Positions 1 through 7,144 of a stretch of 11,381 bases of DNA are shown here, piece by piece (position 1 is the first letter of the stretch; every line of letters starts with the position of its first letter). Both the position numbers and the translations under genes were made by a program. Location: contig DDIP01000146.1 in assembly GCA_002338605.1 (NCBI GenBank), positions 1 through 11,381 of the forward strand, given 5' to 3'. Below the pieces are notes generated by a model. That model was not told the DNA's origin, did not search any database, and saw nothing but the letters and a program-made list of their open reading frames with translations. Source of the DNA: Proteobacteria bacterium UBA1847. GTDB taxonomy: Bacteria > Pseudomonadota > Gammaproteobacteria > Steroidobacterales > Woeseiaceae.

Positions 1-234
1 ACCCGCCGCAACCTGATTATTTTGCTGATGTGTATCGAACTCATGCTGTTGGCGGTGAACTTCAACTTCGTCGCCTTTTCCCGTTACCTCGGCGATGAGA
101 CAGGCCAGGTATTTGTGTTCTTCATACTGACGGTCGCAGCGGCAGAAGCCGCAATTGGCCTCGCTATCCTGGTCGTCCTGTTTCGCAACCGCCGCTCGAT
201 AGCGGTGCAAGAACTGAATACGCTGAAAGGTTGA
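1..234 (+). CDS. nuoK: NADH-quinone oxidoreductase subunit K, 3' part (5' end outside window)
   Basis: Membrane subunit of respiratory complex I, a small three-helix homologue of MrpC that sits between NuoJ and NuoN in the proton-translocating arm. The frame is open from base 1, with the NuoK signature [19 protein letters not shown] followed by NFVAFS and, later, the conserved stretch [19 protein letters not shown]. The conserved Glu residues in the helices (in CIELM and in AAEAAIG) are the ones implicated in proton transfer in this family. The true start lies left of the window, so the ATG at position 22 is an internal Met and not the start. The TGA stop at 232-234 is followed after one base by the nuoL ATG, consistent with translational coupling in one operon. 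Recognition of the subunit is very secure. Confidence 0.97.
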   Translation, partial: TRRNLIILLMCIELMLLAVNFNFVAFSRYLGDETGQVFVFFILTVAAAEAAIGLAILVVLFRNRRSIAVQELNTLKG

Positions 235-235
235 T

Positions 236-2206
236 ATGTACTCCTACTACCTGACAATCGTTTTGGCACCGCTGGCTGCGGCAATAATTGCCGGCCTGGC
301 TGGCAAGCAGATCGGTCGCGCCGCATCGCACTGGGTTACGATTGTCGGTGTGGGCATTTCCTGTGCCTTGTCGCTGGTCGTGCTCAAGAACATGTTCTGG
401 GGCGGTGCGGGTAGCGAAAATATCAGCGTCTATACATGGGCTGTGATTGATGGCCTGCACATGGAGGTTGGATTCCTCGTAGACCGCCTGACCGCACTGA
501 TGATGTGTGTCGTGACCTTTGTTTCGCTGATGGTGCATATCTACACCATCGGCTACATGCGTGAAGATCCGGGTTACCAGCGATTCTTCAGCTATATCTC
601 GTTGTTTACATTCGCGATGCTCATGCTGGTCATGTCGAACAACTTCCTGCAGCTGTTTTTTGGCTGGGAAGCGGTCGGCCTGGTGTCCTATTTGCTGATC
701 GGTTTCTGGTTCAAGCGGGAAACGGCGGTCTTTGCGAACCTGAAAGCCTTCCTGGTCAACCGGGTTGGTGATTTCGGCTTTATTCTGGGTATTGCGGCAG
801 TCGTCATGTTCACGGGCTCACTTGATTATGCCGAAGTGTTCGCGAGTGCCGACGAGGTTGCCACGCAGAACATCGAGGTGTTTTCGGGAACGCCGTGGAA
901 TGCAATGACATTGATCTGCATCCTGTTGTTCATCGGCGCCATGGGTAAATCGGCGCAGGCGCCGTTGCACGTCTGGCTGCCTGATTCGATGGAAGGCCCA
1001 ACGCCAATTTCAGCGTTGATCCACGCCGCGACCATGGTTACCGCCGGTATTTTCATGGTGGCCCGCATGTCGCCGCTGTTTGAACTGTCAACGACCGCGT
1101 TGGCGGTCGTCATTGTGATTGGATCAATTACAGCGTTCTTCATGGGATTGCTGGGCATCGTGCAAAACGACATCAAACGGGTTGTCGCGTACTCGACACT
1201 TTCGCAATTGGGCTACATGACGGTTGCGCTGGGTGCGTCGGCGTACAGTGCGGCTATTTTTCACCTGATGACCCACGCGTTTTTCAAAGCGCTGCTGTTC
1301 CTCGCGGCTGGATCCGTCATTATCGCGATGCACCACGAGCAGGACATTCGCAAGATGGGCGGGATTCGAAAGTACATGCCGTGGACGTACTGGACTGCGT
1401 TGGTCGGGTCGTTGGCGTTAATCGGCTTTCCCGGTACGTCAGGATTCTTCTCAAAAGACCTGTTGATCGAGGCTGTGAAGGAATCGCATTGGCACGGGCA
1501 GGGCGCCGTGTACTGGATCGCCTACTTGAGCGTTCTGCTTGGCGTCTTCGTCACGGCCTTGTACTCGTTCCGAATGTTTTTCCTGGTTTTCCACGGCAAG
1601 GAACGCATGGACGCAGAAACGAAGTCACATCTGCACGAAACGCCGGCCGTTGTAATCGTGCCGCTGGTCTTGCTTGCGGTTCCGTCGGCGATTATAGGCT
1701 GGTTCACTGCAGATGCCGTGCTGTTCGACGGGTTTTTTGGCGACGCGATCCAGGTGAAGTCGGTACACGATGTCCTGTCTGGGCTCGATGGGACATTCTG
1801 GCACGGCCCGGCCGCGCTGGTGATGCACATTTACGCATCGCCGGTCTTTTACCTCGCGGCATTGGGCGTTTTGACGGCCTGGTTTTTGTATCTGAAGCGA
1901 CCGGATATGCCGGAGACCATCAAGACGAAGTTTTCCGGCGTCTACAATTTGCTGGATCGCAAGTATTACTTCGATGACCTCTGGATCAAGGGTTTCGCCG
2001 CAGGCGGCCGTGGCTTTGGCCGCTTCCTTTGGCAAAAGGGTGATGCCTTGCTGATCGATGGCCTGATGGTCAACGGTACGGCAAGAACGGTCGGGCGACT
2101 CGCTGGCGTCATGCGCCAATTCCAGACCGGTTACCTGTATACCTACGCATTTGCAATGATTATTGGACTGACCGCATTGCTGTCTTGGCTGATTTGGCTG
2201 CGGTAG
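236..2206 (+). CDS. nuoL: NADH-quinone oxidoreductase subunit L
   Basis: Antiporter-like subunit at the distal end of the complex I membrane arm; it pumps protons and carries the long lateral helix. The 656-aa protein has the usual NuoL length. Visible family marks are FGWEAVGLVSYLLIGFW (Glu145), GAMGKSAQAPLHVWLPDSME (Lys238), ALIHAATMVTAGIFM, THAFFKALLFL (Lys351) and FPGTSGFFSKDLL (Lys407), which give the Glu/Lys relay of the half-channels. Many hydrophobic segments follow, and the C-terminal region has the typical NLLDRKYYFDDLW before a last membrane helix. The start ATG is one base after the nuoK stop. The next gene, nuoM, begins 13 bases after the TAG stop. Nothing looks broken. Confidence 0.98.
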   Translation: MYSYYLTIVLAPLAAAIIAGLAGKQIGRAASHWVTIVGVGISCALSLVVLKNMFWGGAGSENISVYTWAVIDGLHMEVGFLVDRLTALMMCVVTFVSLMVHIYTIGYMREDPGYQRFFSYISLFTFAMLMLVMSNNFLQLFFGWEAVGLVSYLLIGFWFKRETAVFANLKAFLVNRVGDFGFILGIAAVVMFTGSLDYAEVFASADEVATQNIEVFSGTPWNAMTLICILLFIGAMGKSAQAPLHVWLPDSMEGPTPISALIHAATMVTAGIFMVARMSPLFELSTTALAVVIVIGSITAFFMGLLGIVQNDIKRVVAYSTLSQLGYMTVALGASAYSAAIFHLMTHAFFKALLFLAAGSVIIAMHHEQDIRKMGGIRKYMPWTYWTALVGSLALIGFPGTSGFFSKDLLIEAVKESHWHGQGAVYWIAYLSVLLGVFVTALYSFRMFFLVFHGKERMDAETKSHLHETPAVVIVPLVLLAVPSAIIGWFTADAVLFDGFFGDAIQVKSVHDVLSGLDGTFWHGPAALVMHIYASPVFYLAALGVLTAWFLYLKRPDMPETIKTKFSGVYNLLDRKYYFDDLWIKGFAAGGRGFGRFLWQKGDALLIDGLMVNGTARTVGRLAGVMRQFQTGYLYTYAFAMIIGLTALLSWLIWLR

Positions 2207-2219
2207 CCCAGGGACGAAC

Positions 2220-3740
2220 ATGGAATTTTTGCAACATCTATTAAGCATTCTGATCTGGCTGCCGATTGTCGGTGGTGCGTTACTCATTGCGATTGGCGAT
2301 GATAACGATGTTGCTTCCCCGCGGGCTGGTTTGATGCGTGCCGTCGCGCTAACGGTGTCGGTAGCGACGTTCCTGGTTAGCGTCCTGCTCTATGTGGACT
2401 TCGATAACGCCGCCACAGGCATGCAGTTTGTCGAAAAAACAGCCTGGGTTAGCTCCCTGAGTGTCTACTATTATTTGGGCGTCGACGGCATCTCGGCACC
2501 GCTGGTTTTGCTGACGACCTTCATCACGCCATTGGTTGTCATTACCAGCTGGAACACAATCAAGAATCGTCCTGCCCAGTACTTCGCCGCGTTCCTGATT
2601 CTCGAAGGCCTGATGATCGGTGTGTTCGCGGCGCTGGACGCATTGCTTTTTTATGTCTTCTGGGAAGCAATGCTGATTCCGATGTTCCTGATCATCGGTG
2701 TTTGGGGCGGTAAGCGCCGTATTTACGCGACCTTGAAGTTTTTTCTGTACACGTTTCTTGGATCGGTCCTGTTGCTGGTTGCATTCATCTACCTTTATAC
2801 ACAAACCGGCAGTTTCGACCTGTTCGGTTTCATGGATGCGCCGCTGACGCTAACCGCCCAAAAATGGATATTTGTCGCCTTCCTGCTGGCATTTGCGGTC
2901 AAGGTTCCCATGTGGCCGGTGCATACCTGGTTGCCCGATGCACACGTTGAAGCGCCGACCGGGGGTTCAGTGATCCTGGCCGCGATCATGCTGAAGATGG
3001 GTGGTTACGGGTTTGTGCGTCTGTCTTTGCCGATCGTTCCGGATGGTAGTGAGTATTTTGCCGGGATGATGATCGCATTGTCTTTGATTGCCGTGGTCTA
3101 CATCAGCTTCGTCGCACTAATGCAAAAAGATATGAAGAAACTCATCGCGTACTCCTCAATTGCGCACATGGGTTTTGTCACTTTGGGCCTGTTTATTTTG
3201 TGGTCGTTTGACGGCACAAGCGGAGCGGTGCTTGGCATCACTGGCGGCATGGTGCAGATGGTTTCGCATGGGCTGATTTCAGGTGCGATGTTCCTGTGCG
3301 TTGGCGTTCTTTATGATCGCGTCCACAGCCGTGAGATTGCGGACTACGGTGGCGTCGCCAACACAATGCCAGTCTTCGCCGCCTTTATGGTCCTGTTTTC
3401 GATGGCGAACTCAGGATTGCCGGGTACGTCGGGCTTCGTTGGCGAATTCATGGTGATCGTCGCAAGCTTCAAGGCGAACTTCTGGTATGCCTTCTTTGCG
3501 GCGACTATCTTGATCCTGGGGGCGGCATACACGTTGTGGATGGTCAAGCGCGTGCTTTACGGCGAAGTTGCAAACGACAAGGTCGCGACGATGAAGGACC
3601 TTAACAGCCGTGAATTCCTGGTGCTCGCGATTCTGGCCATCAGCGTTCTCATTATCGGGCTGTGGCCAGCGCCACTCATCGATATGATGAATGTCACAAT
3701 TGAACAATTAGTCGAACAAGTCGGGCGGACCAAGTTGTGA
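2220..3740 (+). CDS. nuoM: NADH-quinone oxidoreductase subunit M
   Basis: Second antiporter-like, proton-pumping subunit of the complex I membrane arm. The 506-aa product has the normal NuoM length. Key features are YYLGVDGISAPLVLLTTFI near residue 84, FYVFWEAMLIPMFLIIGVWG with Glu149, AFAVKVPMWPVHTWLPDAHV with Lys228, AAIMLKMGGYG with Lys259, LIAYSSIAHMGFV, and LPGTSGFVGEFMV with the later conserved Glu. The ATG at 2220 follows a modest ribosome-binding sequence (AGGGA, five bases upstream). The TGA stop at 3738-3740 overlaps a GTG that can start nuoN, a 4-bp coupling overlap. It is intact and looks like the product of the same operon as nuoKL. Confidence 0.98.
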   Translation: MEFLQHLLSILIWLPIVGGALLIAIGDDNDVASPRAGLMRAVALTVSVATFLVSVLLYVDFDNAATGMQFVEKTAWVSSLSVYYYLGVDGISAPLVLLTTFITPLVVITSWNTIKNRPAQYFAAFLILEGLMIGVFAALDALLFYVFWEAMLIPMFLIIGVWGGKRRIYATLKFFLYTFLGSVLLLVAFIYLYTQTGSFDLFGFMDAPLTLTAQKWIFVAFLLAFAVKVPMWPVHTWLPDAHVEAPTGGSVILAAIMLKMGGYGFVRLSLPIVPDGSEYFAGMMIALSLIAVVYISFVALMQKDMKKLIAYSSIAHMGFVTLGLFILWSFDGTSGAVLGITGGMVQMVSHGLISGAMFLCVGVLYDRVHSREIADYGGVANTMPVFAAFMVLFSMANSGLPGTSGFVGEFMVIVASFKANFWYAFFAATILILGAAYTLWMVKRVLYGEVANDKVATMKDLNSREFLVLAILAISVLIIGLWPAPLIDMMNVTIEQLVEQVGRTKL

Positions 3741-5185
3741 CCAGTCACATTATGAACGGGATTGATTACCTCGTAGCCGCGCCAGAGATCGCGATGCTAG
3801 GCCTGATCTGTACTGTGCTCATTGCGGATCTTTTTATCCAGGACGAGCATCGGGTACGCACGTATTGGCTCAGTATGCTTGCATTGCTCGTCGTGCTGGT
3901 CATCGTGAGCTTGACAGGGCAACCCGGTAGCCGTGTGATATTCAGCGGTAGTTACATCAGCGACCCGCTATCGCAAATATTGAAGATATCAGCCGTCATC
4001 TTCGTCGCTATCTCGTTTCAGTATTCGCGCGATTATCTACGAGCCAATGAAATCCATCGCGGCGAGTTTTATGTGCTTGGCTTGATTGGCTTGCTTGGCA
4101 TGATGATCATGATGTCGGCCAACAGCTTGCTGACCGTGTACCTCGGGCTTGAGACGCTGGCGTTATCGTTATATTGACTGGTTGCAATTGATCGTAATAA
4201 TGTCAATTCGACAGAAGCCGCGATGAAATATTTCATACTGGGTGCCATCGCATCGGGTTGCCTTTTATACGGTATTTCCTGGATATACGGTGTTACGGGC
4301 AGTTTGCAATTCATCGAAATTGCGGCCGCAGTTAGTGCCGATCCGTCTTTGAATAATCTGCCGTTGTGGTTTGGCCTGGCGTTCCTGATCGTAGGTATCG
4401 GTTTCAAGTTTGGTGCGGTACCGTTCCATATGTGGCTGCCGGATGTCTACCAGGGGGCTCGTACGTCGGTCACGCTGTATCTGTCGACAGCACCGAAACT
4501 CGCCGCACTGGCCATGTTCCTGCGCATTCTTGTCGATGGACTTGATGGTCTTCATGACACCTGGGCGGCAATGATAATGGTGATCGGTGTGTTGTCTCTG
4601 CTGGTCGGCAATTTTGTCGCAATTGCGCAGTCGAACATCAAGCGCATGCTTGGCTATTCGACCATCGCGCACGTGGGCTTTATCCTGCTGGCGCTGTTCT
4701 GTGGCACGGAAGAGGGCAACGCGGCAGCGCTGTTTTACACGCTGACCTATATCGTCGCTGCCGCAGGGTCATTCGGCATGGTTATCCTGCTGAGCCGGCG
4801 TGGCTACGATGCCGAGAACCTGGCCGATTTCAAAGGACTTAATGCGCGTAGCCCCTGGTTCGCCATGATGATGATGTTCCTGATGTTCAGCCTGGCCGGT
4901 GTACCGCCGTTTATCGGCTTTTTCGGCAAACTGGCCGTAATCAGCCCCGTTATCGACGCCGGCTATGTCGAACTGGCCGTCCTGATGGTCCTCGCGTCCG
5001 TCGTAGGCGCTTACTATTACCTGCGTGTCATCTGGTACATGTATTTCGAAGAGGCCGAGGACAAGGCTGTCCTTCAGGCTGGCACCGATACCCGGGTCGT
5101 CCTGAGCCTCAATTCCCTGGCGGTATTGGCGCTGGGAATCATACCGGGCTCACTGCTGGCACTCTGCGTCCGAATTCTGGGCTAA
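3737..5185 (+). pseudogene. nuoN: NADH-quinone oxidoreductase subunit N, interrupted by an in-frame TGA
   Basis: Third antiporter-like proton-pumping subunit of complex I. The frame covers 482 codons, the usual NuoN length, but codon 147 (4175-4177) is TGA, right after GLETLALSLY. Reading continues in the same frame with LVAIDRNN...STEAAMKYFILG, so there is no frameshift or deletion. Most family members have a small residue (Ala, Ser or Cys) at this position; TCA or TGC would become TGA by one change. Charged residues of the channel are present on both sides: Glu in YLGLE, Lys in KFGAVPFHMWLPD, in STAPKLAA and in FFGKLAVI. The GTG start at 3737 overlaps the nuoM stop; an ATG at 3752 is the alternative. 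A Pro that is usually invariant in QGAPTSVT is Arg here (4460-4462). The call could change to an intact gene if the TGA is a sequencing error. Restarting at ATG 4223 would give only a partial, probably inactive protein. Confidence 0.9.
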
Positions 5186-5190
5186 ACCCC

Positions 5191-5219
5191 TTGTAATGGT
5201 GCGGCAGCCTAAGTACTAT
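5191..5219 (+). promoter_or_regulatory. possible sigma-70 promoter of the tRNA-fMet gene
   Basis: TTGTAA at 5191-5196 and TACTAT at 5214-5219 each match four of six consensus bases and are 17 bp apart. The -10 box ends 12 bases before the mature 5' end of the tRNA. It lies in the 46-bp gap after nuoN. The tRNA could also be co-transcribed with nuo and processed. Confidence 0.35.
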
Positions 5220-5231
5220 GCCGGTCGCCGT

Positions 5232-5308
5232 TGCGGGGTGGAGCAGTCTGGCAGCTCGTCGGGCTCATAACCCGAAGGTCGCAGGTTCAAATCCTGCCCC
5301 CGCTACCA
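5232..5308 (+). tRNA. metY: initiator tRNA-fMet (anticodon CAT)
   Basis: A 77-nt cloverleaf with encoded CCA. Acceptor bases 2-7 GCGGGG pair with CCCCGC, while base 1 (U) and base 72 (U) do not pair; an unpaired 1-72 position is a hallmark of bacterial initiator tRNA. The anticodon stem has the three consecutive G-C pairs (TCGGG, CTCATAA, CCCGA) typical of initiators, and the T arm is GCAGG-TTCAAAT-CCTGC. The gene remains complete after the island inserted at its 3' side. The symbol metY is given by analogy to the E. coli locus and is less sure than the tRNA identity. Confidence 0.96.
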
Positions 5309-5309
5309 A
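5265..5309. other. probable element-chromosome junction (attL) in the tRNA-fMet 3' half
   Basis: The recombinase gene on the - strand ends inside the tRNA: its last codons (VAGAGFEPATFGL and stop) are the exact antisense of the tRNA anticodon arm, T arm and acceptor end. The tRNA is the last recognisable core gene, and everything to its right looks mobile. The crossover is inferred to lie within or just after this stretch. No second copy of the tRNA 3' end was seen in the rest of the window, so the other junction must be outside it. Confidence 0.55.
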
Positions 5310-6944
5310 CGCTATCTTGTTCGGCCCGGACTCGCCTAAAAGGAGCGTTTTCCCGGGCCGAGCTCGTTTCTGGCTGGCAATTTGCAGGATTCCAGCCAGA
5401 TCCCCGTGAAGATCGATTCGCAGCTCTTCTCGTCCTGGTTCCGGTGTCAGCACTATTTTCCCGATGAGCGAGCGCAGGTGTTCTGACGCTTCCGCACGCA
5501 CGTTGTTGCAATTCAGCGCCTCCTTTAGGTTCTCTACTTCGTCTCGATAGCGGTTCGCCATCGCAGGATGCACTAGCGGTTTGGGCGGCGGTTGCTCTTG
5601 CTGCTGAGACTCTTCAGCTTCCAGCTCTTCTAGCCGATCTGCGATGTACTTCGACTCGTCCTTGATCATTCTGACGTCGACGCCGTTGTAAATCGACTGT
5701 ATGACTTGCTCCTGCCTTTTCTTCAGTCGGCGCAGTTCGGACTTCTTAGCGATTTGAGCCTGGTGCTGGGCAGTCCTGAGCTCGTTTAGGTGTTGCGCGT
5801 ACTCCTGGCAAAAGGTTTCGACGAGATCCGCACGCATCAGGTGTGTTTGCAGGGCTGAAAGCACCGCGCCCTCCAACCTGTCTCGTGCAATCGTCTTCCG
5901 GTTCGTACAGACGCTCTCACCCTTGTTCCTGGTAGCTGAGCACCCGTAGTGGGTGGTGTTGATCTTGGAGTATCCGCCGCCACATTCGCCGCACTTGATG
6001 AGGCCGGAGAGCAGGTAGCGTGGTCGGTTTCTTCGCCACAGGCCGGGCTTTCTCGCATCGAGGTCCTTTTGCCGGGCTTTGGCTTTGTCCCACAACTCCT
6101 GGGGAACGATACGCAGCTCGGGAACCTCCTGTGTGATCCACTCGCGTTCATCGTTGAGCCGGGTGACGCGCCTGCCCGTATCCGGATCCTTGATGAAGCG
6201 CTGGCGATTCCAGACCAGCTTTCCGTTATAGAGCTCGTTGTTCAGGATGCCCGTGCCCCGCCGCCGGTTGCCATTGATTGCTGATTGCGACCAGGTCTTT
6301 CCCGAAGGCGAGGGGACGTCCTCCGTATTCAGCTGCGAGGCAATGGCCCGCGGAGATTGATTGCGCGCGTATTCCTTGAAAATACGCCGCACAACCGCTG
6401 CCTGATCCTCGTTGACGGAGCGGTCGCCGCGCAGGGGATTTCCTTCCTCATCGAAGCGTTTGACGACGTCGTAGCCATAGGCAATTCCGCCGCCCGATTT
6501 CCCGCGTTCTACACGGCCGCGCAGGCCCCGGCGTGTCTTGTCAGCGAGATCCTTCAGGAACAGCGCATTCATCGTGCCTTTCAGACCGATGTGCAGGGAG
6601 GAAATCGCGCCCTCTGAGAGCGTGACGATCTCCACGCCCGCGAACTCCATCCGTTTGTAGACGCCGGCGATGTCTTCCTGGTCGCGGGAGATTCGGTCCA
6701 GGGCTTCCGCGAGCACCACGTCGAACTTGTCGGCCAGTGCGTCGGCAATCAATGCCTGGATGCCTGGGCGCATCAATGAGGCACCGGAAAGGCCGGCGTC
6801 GGTGTAGCAGTCGACGACCTCCCAGGCCTTGGATTTCGCCAGTTCAGTGCAGAGTCGTACCTGGTCCTCGACGGAGGAGTCGCTCTGCAAGTCGCTTGAA
6901 TAGCGGGCGTAGATGGCTACGCGTAGACCGTTCGCTTCGCTCAT
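5265..6944 (-). CDS. large serine recombinase (site-specific integrase/resolvase family)
   Basis: A 559-aa recombinase likely to integrate and excise the element. Residues 7-140 are the resolvase catalytic domain: RVAIYARYSSDLQ carries the nucleophilic Ser (Ser16 by comparison with the RxS motif), GLSGASLMRPGIQ follows, and ALDRISRDQ (Arg84, Arg87) is the DRLSR active-site motif. Residues 145-300 match the Recombinase domain (GIAYGYDV, NELYNGKLVWNR). A zinc beta-ribbon follows with Cys318, Cys321, Cys335 and Cys346. A charged helical stretch at about 375-450 looks like the coiled coil of large serine recombinases. The ATG at 6942-6944 has AAAGG 11 bases upstream, a rather long spacing. The last 13 residues and the stop are encoded by the antisense of tRNA-fMet, so the tail depends on the integration site. 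All key residues are intact, so it looks functional. It probably shares a transcript with the two genes upstream. Confidence 0.95.
   Translation of the reverse strand: MSEANGLRVAIYARYSSDLQSDSSVEDQVRLCTELAKSKAWEVVDCYTDAGLSGASLMRPGIQALIADALADKFDVVLAEALDRISRDQEDIAGVYKRMEFAGVEIVTLSEGAISSLHIGLKGTMNALFLKDLADKTRRGLRGRVERGKSGGGIAYGYDVVKRFDEEGNPLRGDRSVNEDQAAVVRRIFKEYARNQSPRAIASQLNTEDVPSPSGKTWSQSAINGNRRRGTGILNNELYNGKLVWNRQRFIKDPDTGRRVTRLNDEREWITQEVPELRIVPQELWDKAKARQKDLDARKPGLWRRNRPRYLLSGLIKCGECGGGYSKINTTHYGCSATRNKGESVCTNRKTIARDRLEGAVLSALQTHLMRADLVETFCQEYAQHLNELRTAQHQAQIAKKSELRRLKKRQEQVIQSIYNGVDVRMIKDESKYIADRLEELEAEESQQQEQPPPKPLVHPAMANRYRDEVENLKEALNCNNVRAEASEHLRSLIGKIVLTPEPGREELRIDLHGDLAGILQIASQKRARPGKTLLLGESGPNKIALVAGAGFEPATFGL
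5321..5361. repeat. 9-bp inverted repeat next to the tRNA, inside the recombinase 3' end
   Basis: TCGGCCCGG at 5321-5329 and CCGGGCCGA at 5353-5361 are perfect inverted copies separated by 23 bases, starting 13 bases after the tRNA CCA. No T-run follows on either strand, so it is a poor intrinsic terminator. It could be a recombinase binding site near the junction or only a fold in the coding sequence. Confidence 0.45.
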
Positions 6945-6952
6945 GAGTTTCG

Positions 6953-7144
6953 CTACCTTTCATGCGGATCGTCGCGAAAGTCCCTTTCTGCGGCGAGCCG
7001 GGCCAGCAGTTTGACAAGCGCCACAATTCGTTGGTCAGGCTTGTCAGCTCCGTGCGTACGCTTTCTATTATGACCCTGCTGTCCGGAAGGCTCCAGTCCT
7101 GGAACACGCTTGGTACTACGGGAGGGCGTACGAGGAGCGCTCAT
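6953..7144 (-). CDS. small hypothetical protein between the two recombinase genes
   Basis: A 63-aa ORF of unknown function. Its ATG overlaps the TGA of the upstream tyrosine recombinase gene (ATGA at 7141-7144), and its TAG stop lies 8 bp before the serine recombinase ATG, so the three genes look translationally linked. The first 35 residues are polar and basic with no obvious fold. The last part, from DQRIVALVKLLARLAAERD onwards, looks like an amphipathic helix. No signal peptide or membrane segment is seen. Another - strand ORF (6844-7107) overlaps it in a different frame and intrudes about 100 bp into the serine recombinase; the overlap pattern favours the 63-aa frame. Existence as a gene is an inference from spacing and helix quality. 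Confidence 0.5.
   Translation of the reverse strand: MSAPRTPSRSTKRVPGLEPSGQQGHNRKRTHGADKPDQRIVALVKLLARLAAERDFRDDPHER

Noticed and set aside
4175..4214. The nuoN TGA as a selenocysteine codon
   Set aside because: The only downstream stem (AATTGA at 4186-4191 with TCAATT at 4203-4208) is short and AT-rich and does not resemble a bacterial SECIS. No NuoN selenoprotein is known to me.
4223..5185. Second half of nuoN as a separate 320-aa gene
   Set aside because: It is in the same frame as the first half and begins inside a conserved NuoN helix, so it is the continuation of the interrupted gene.
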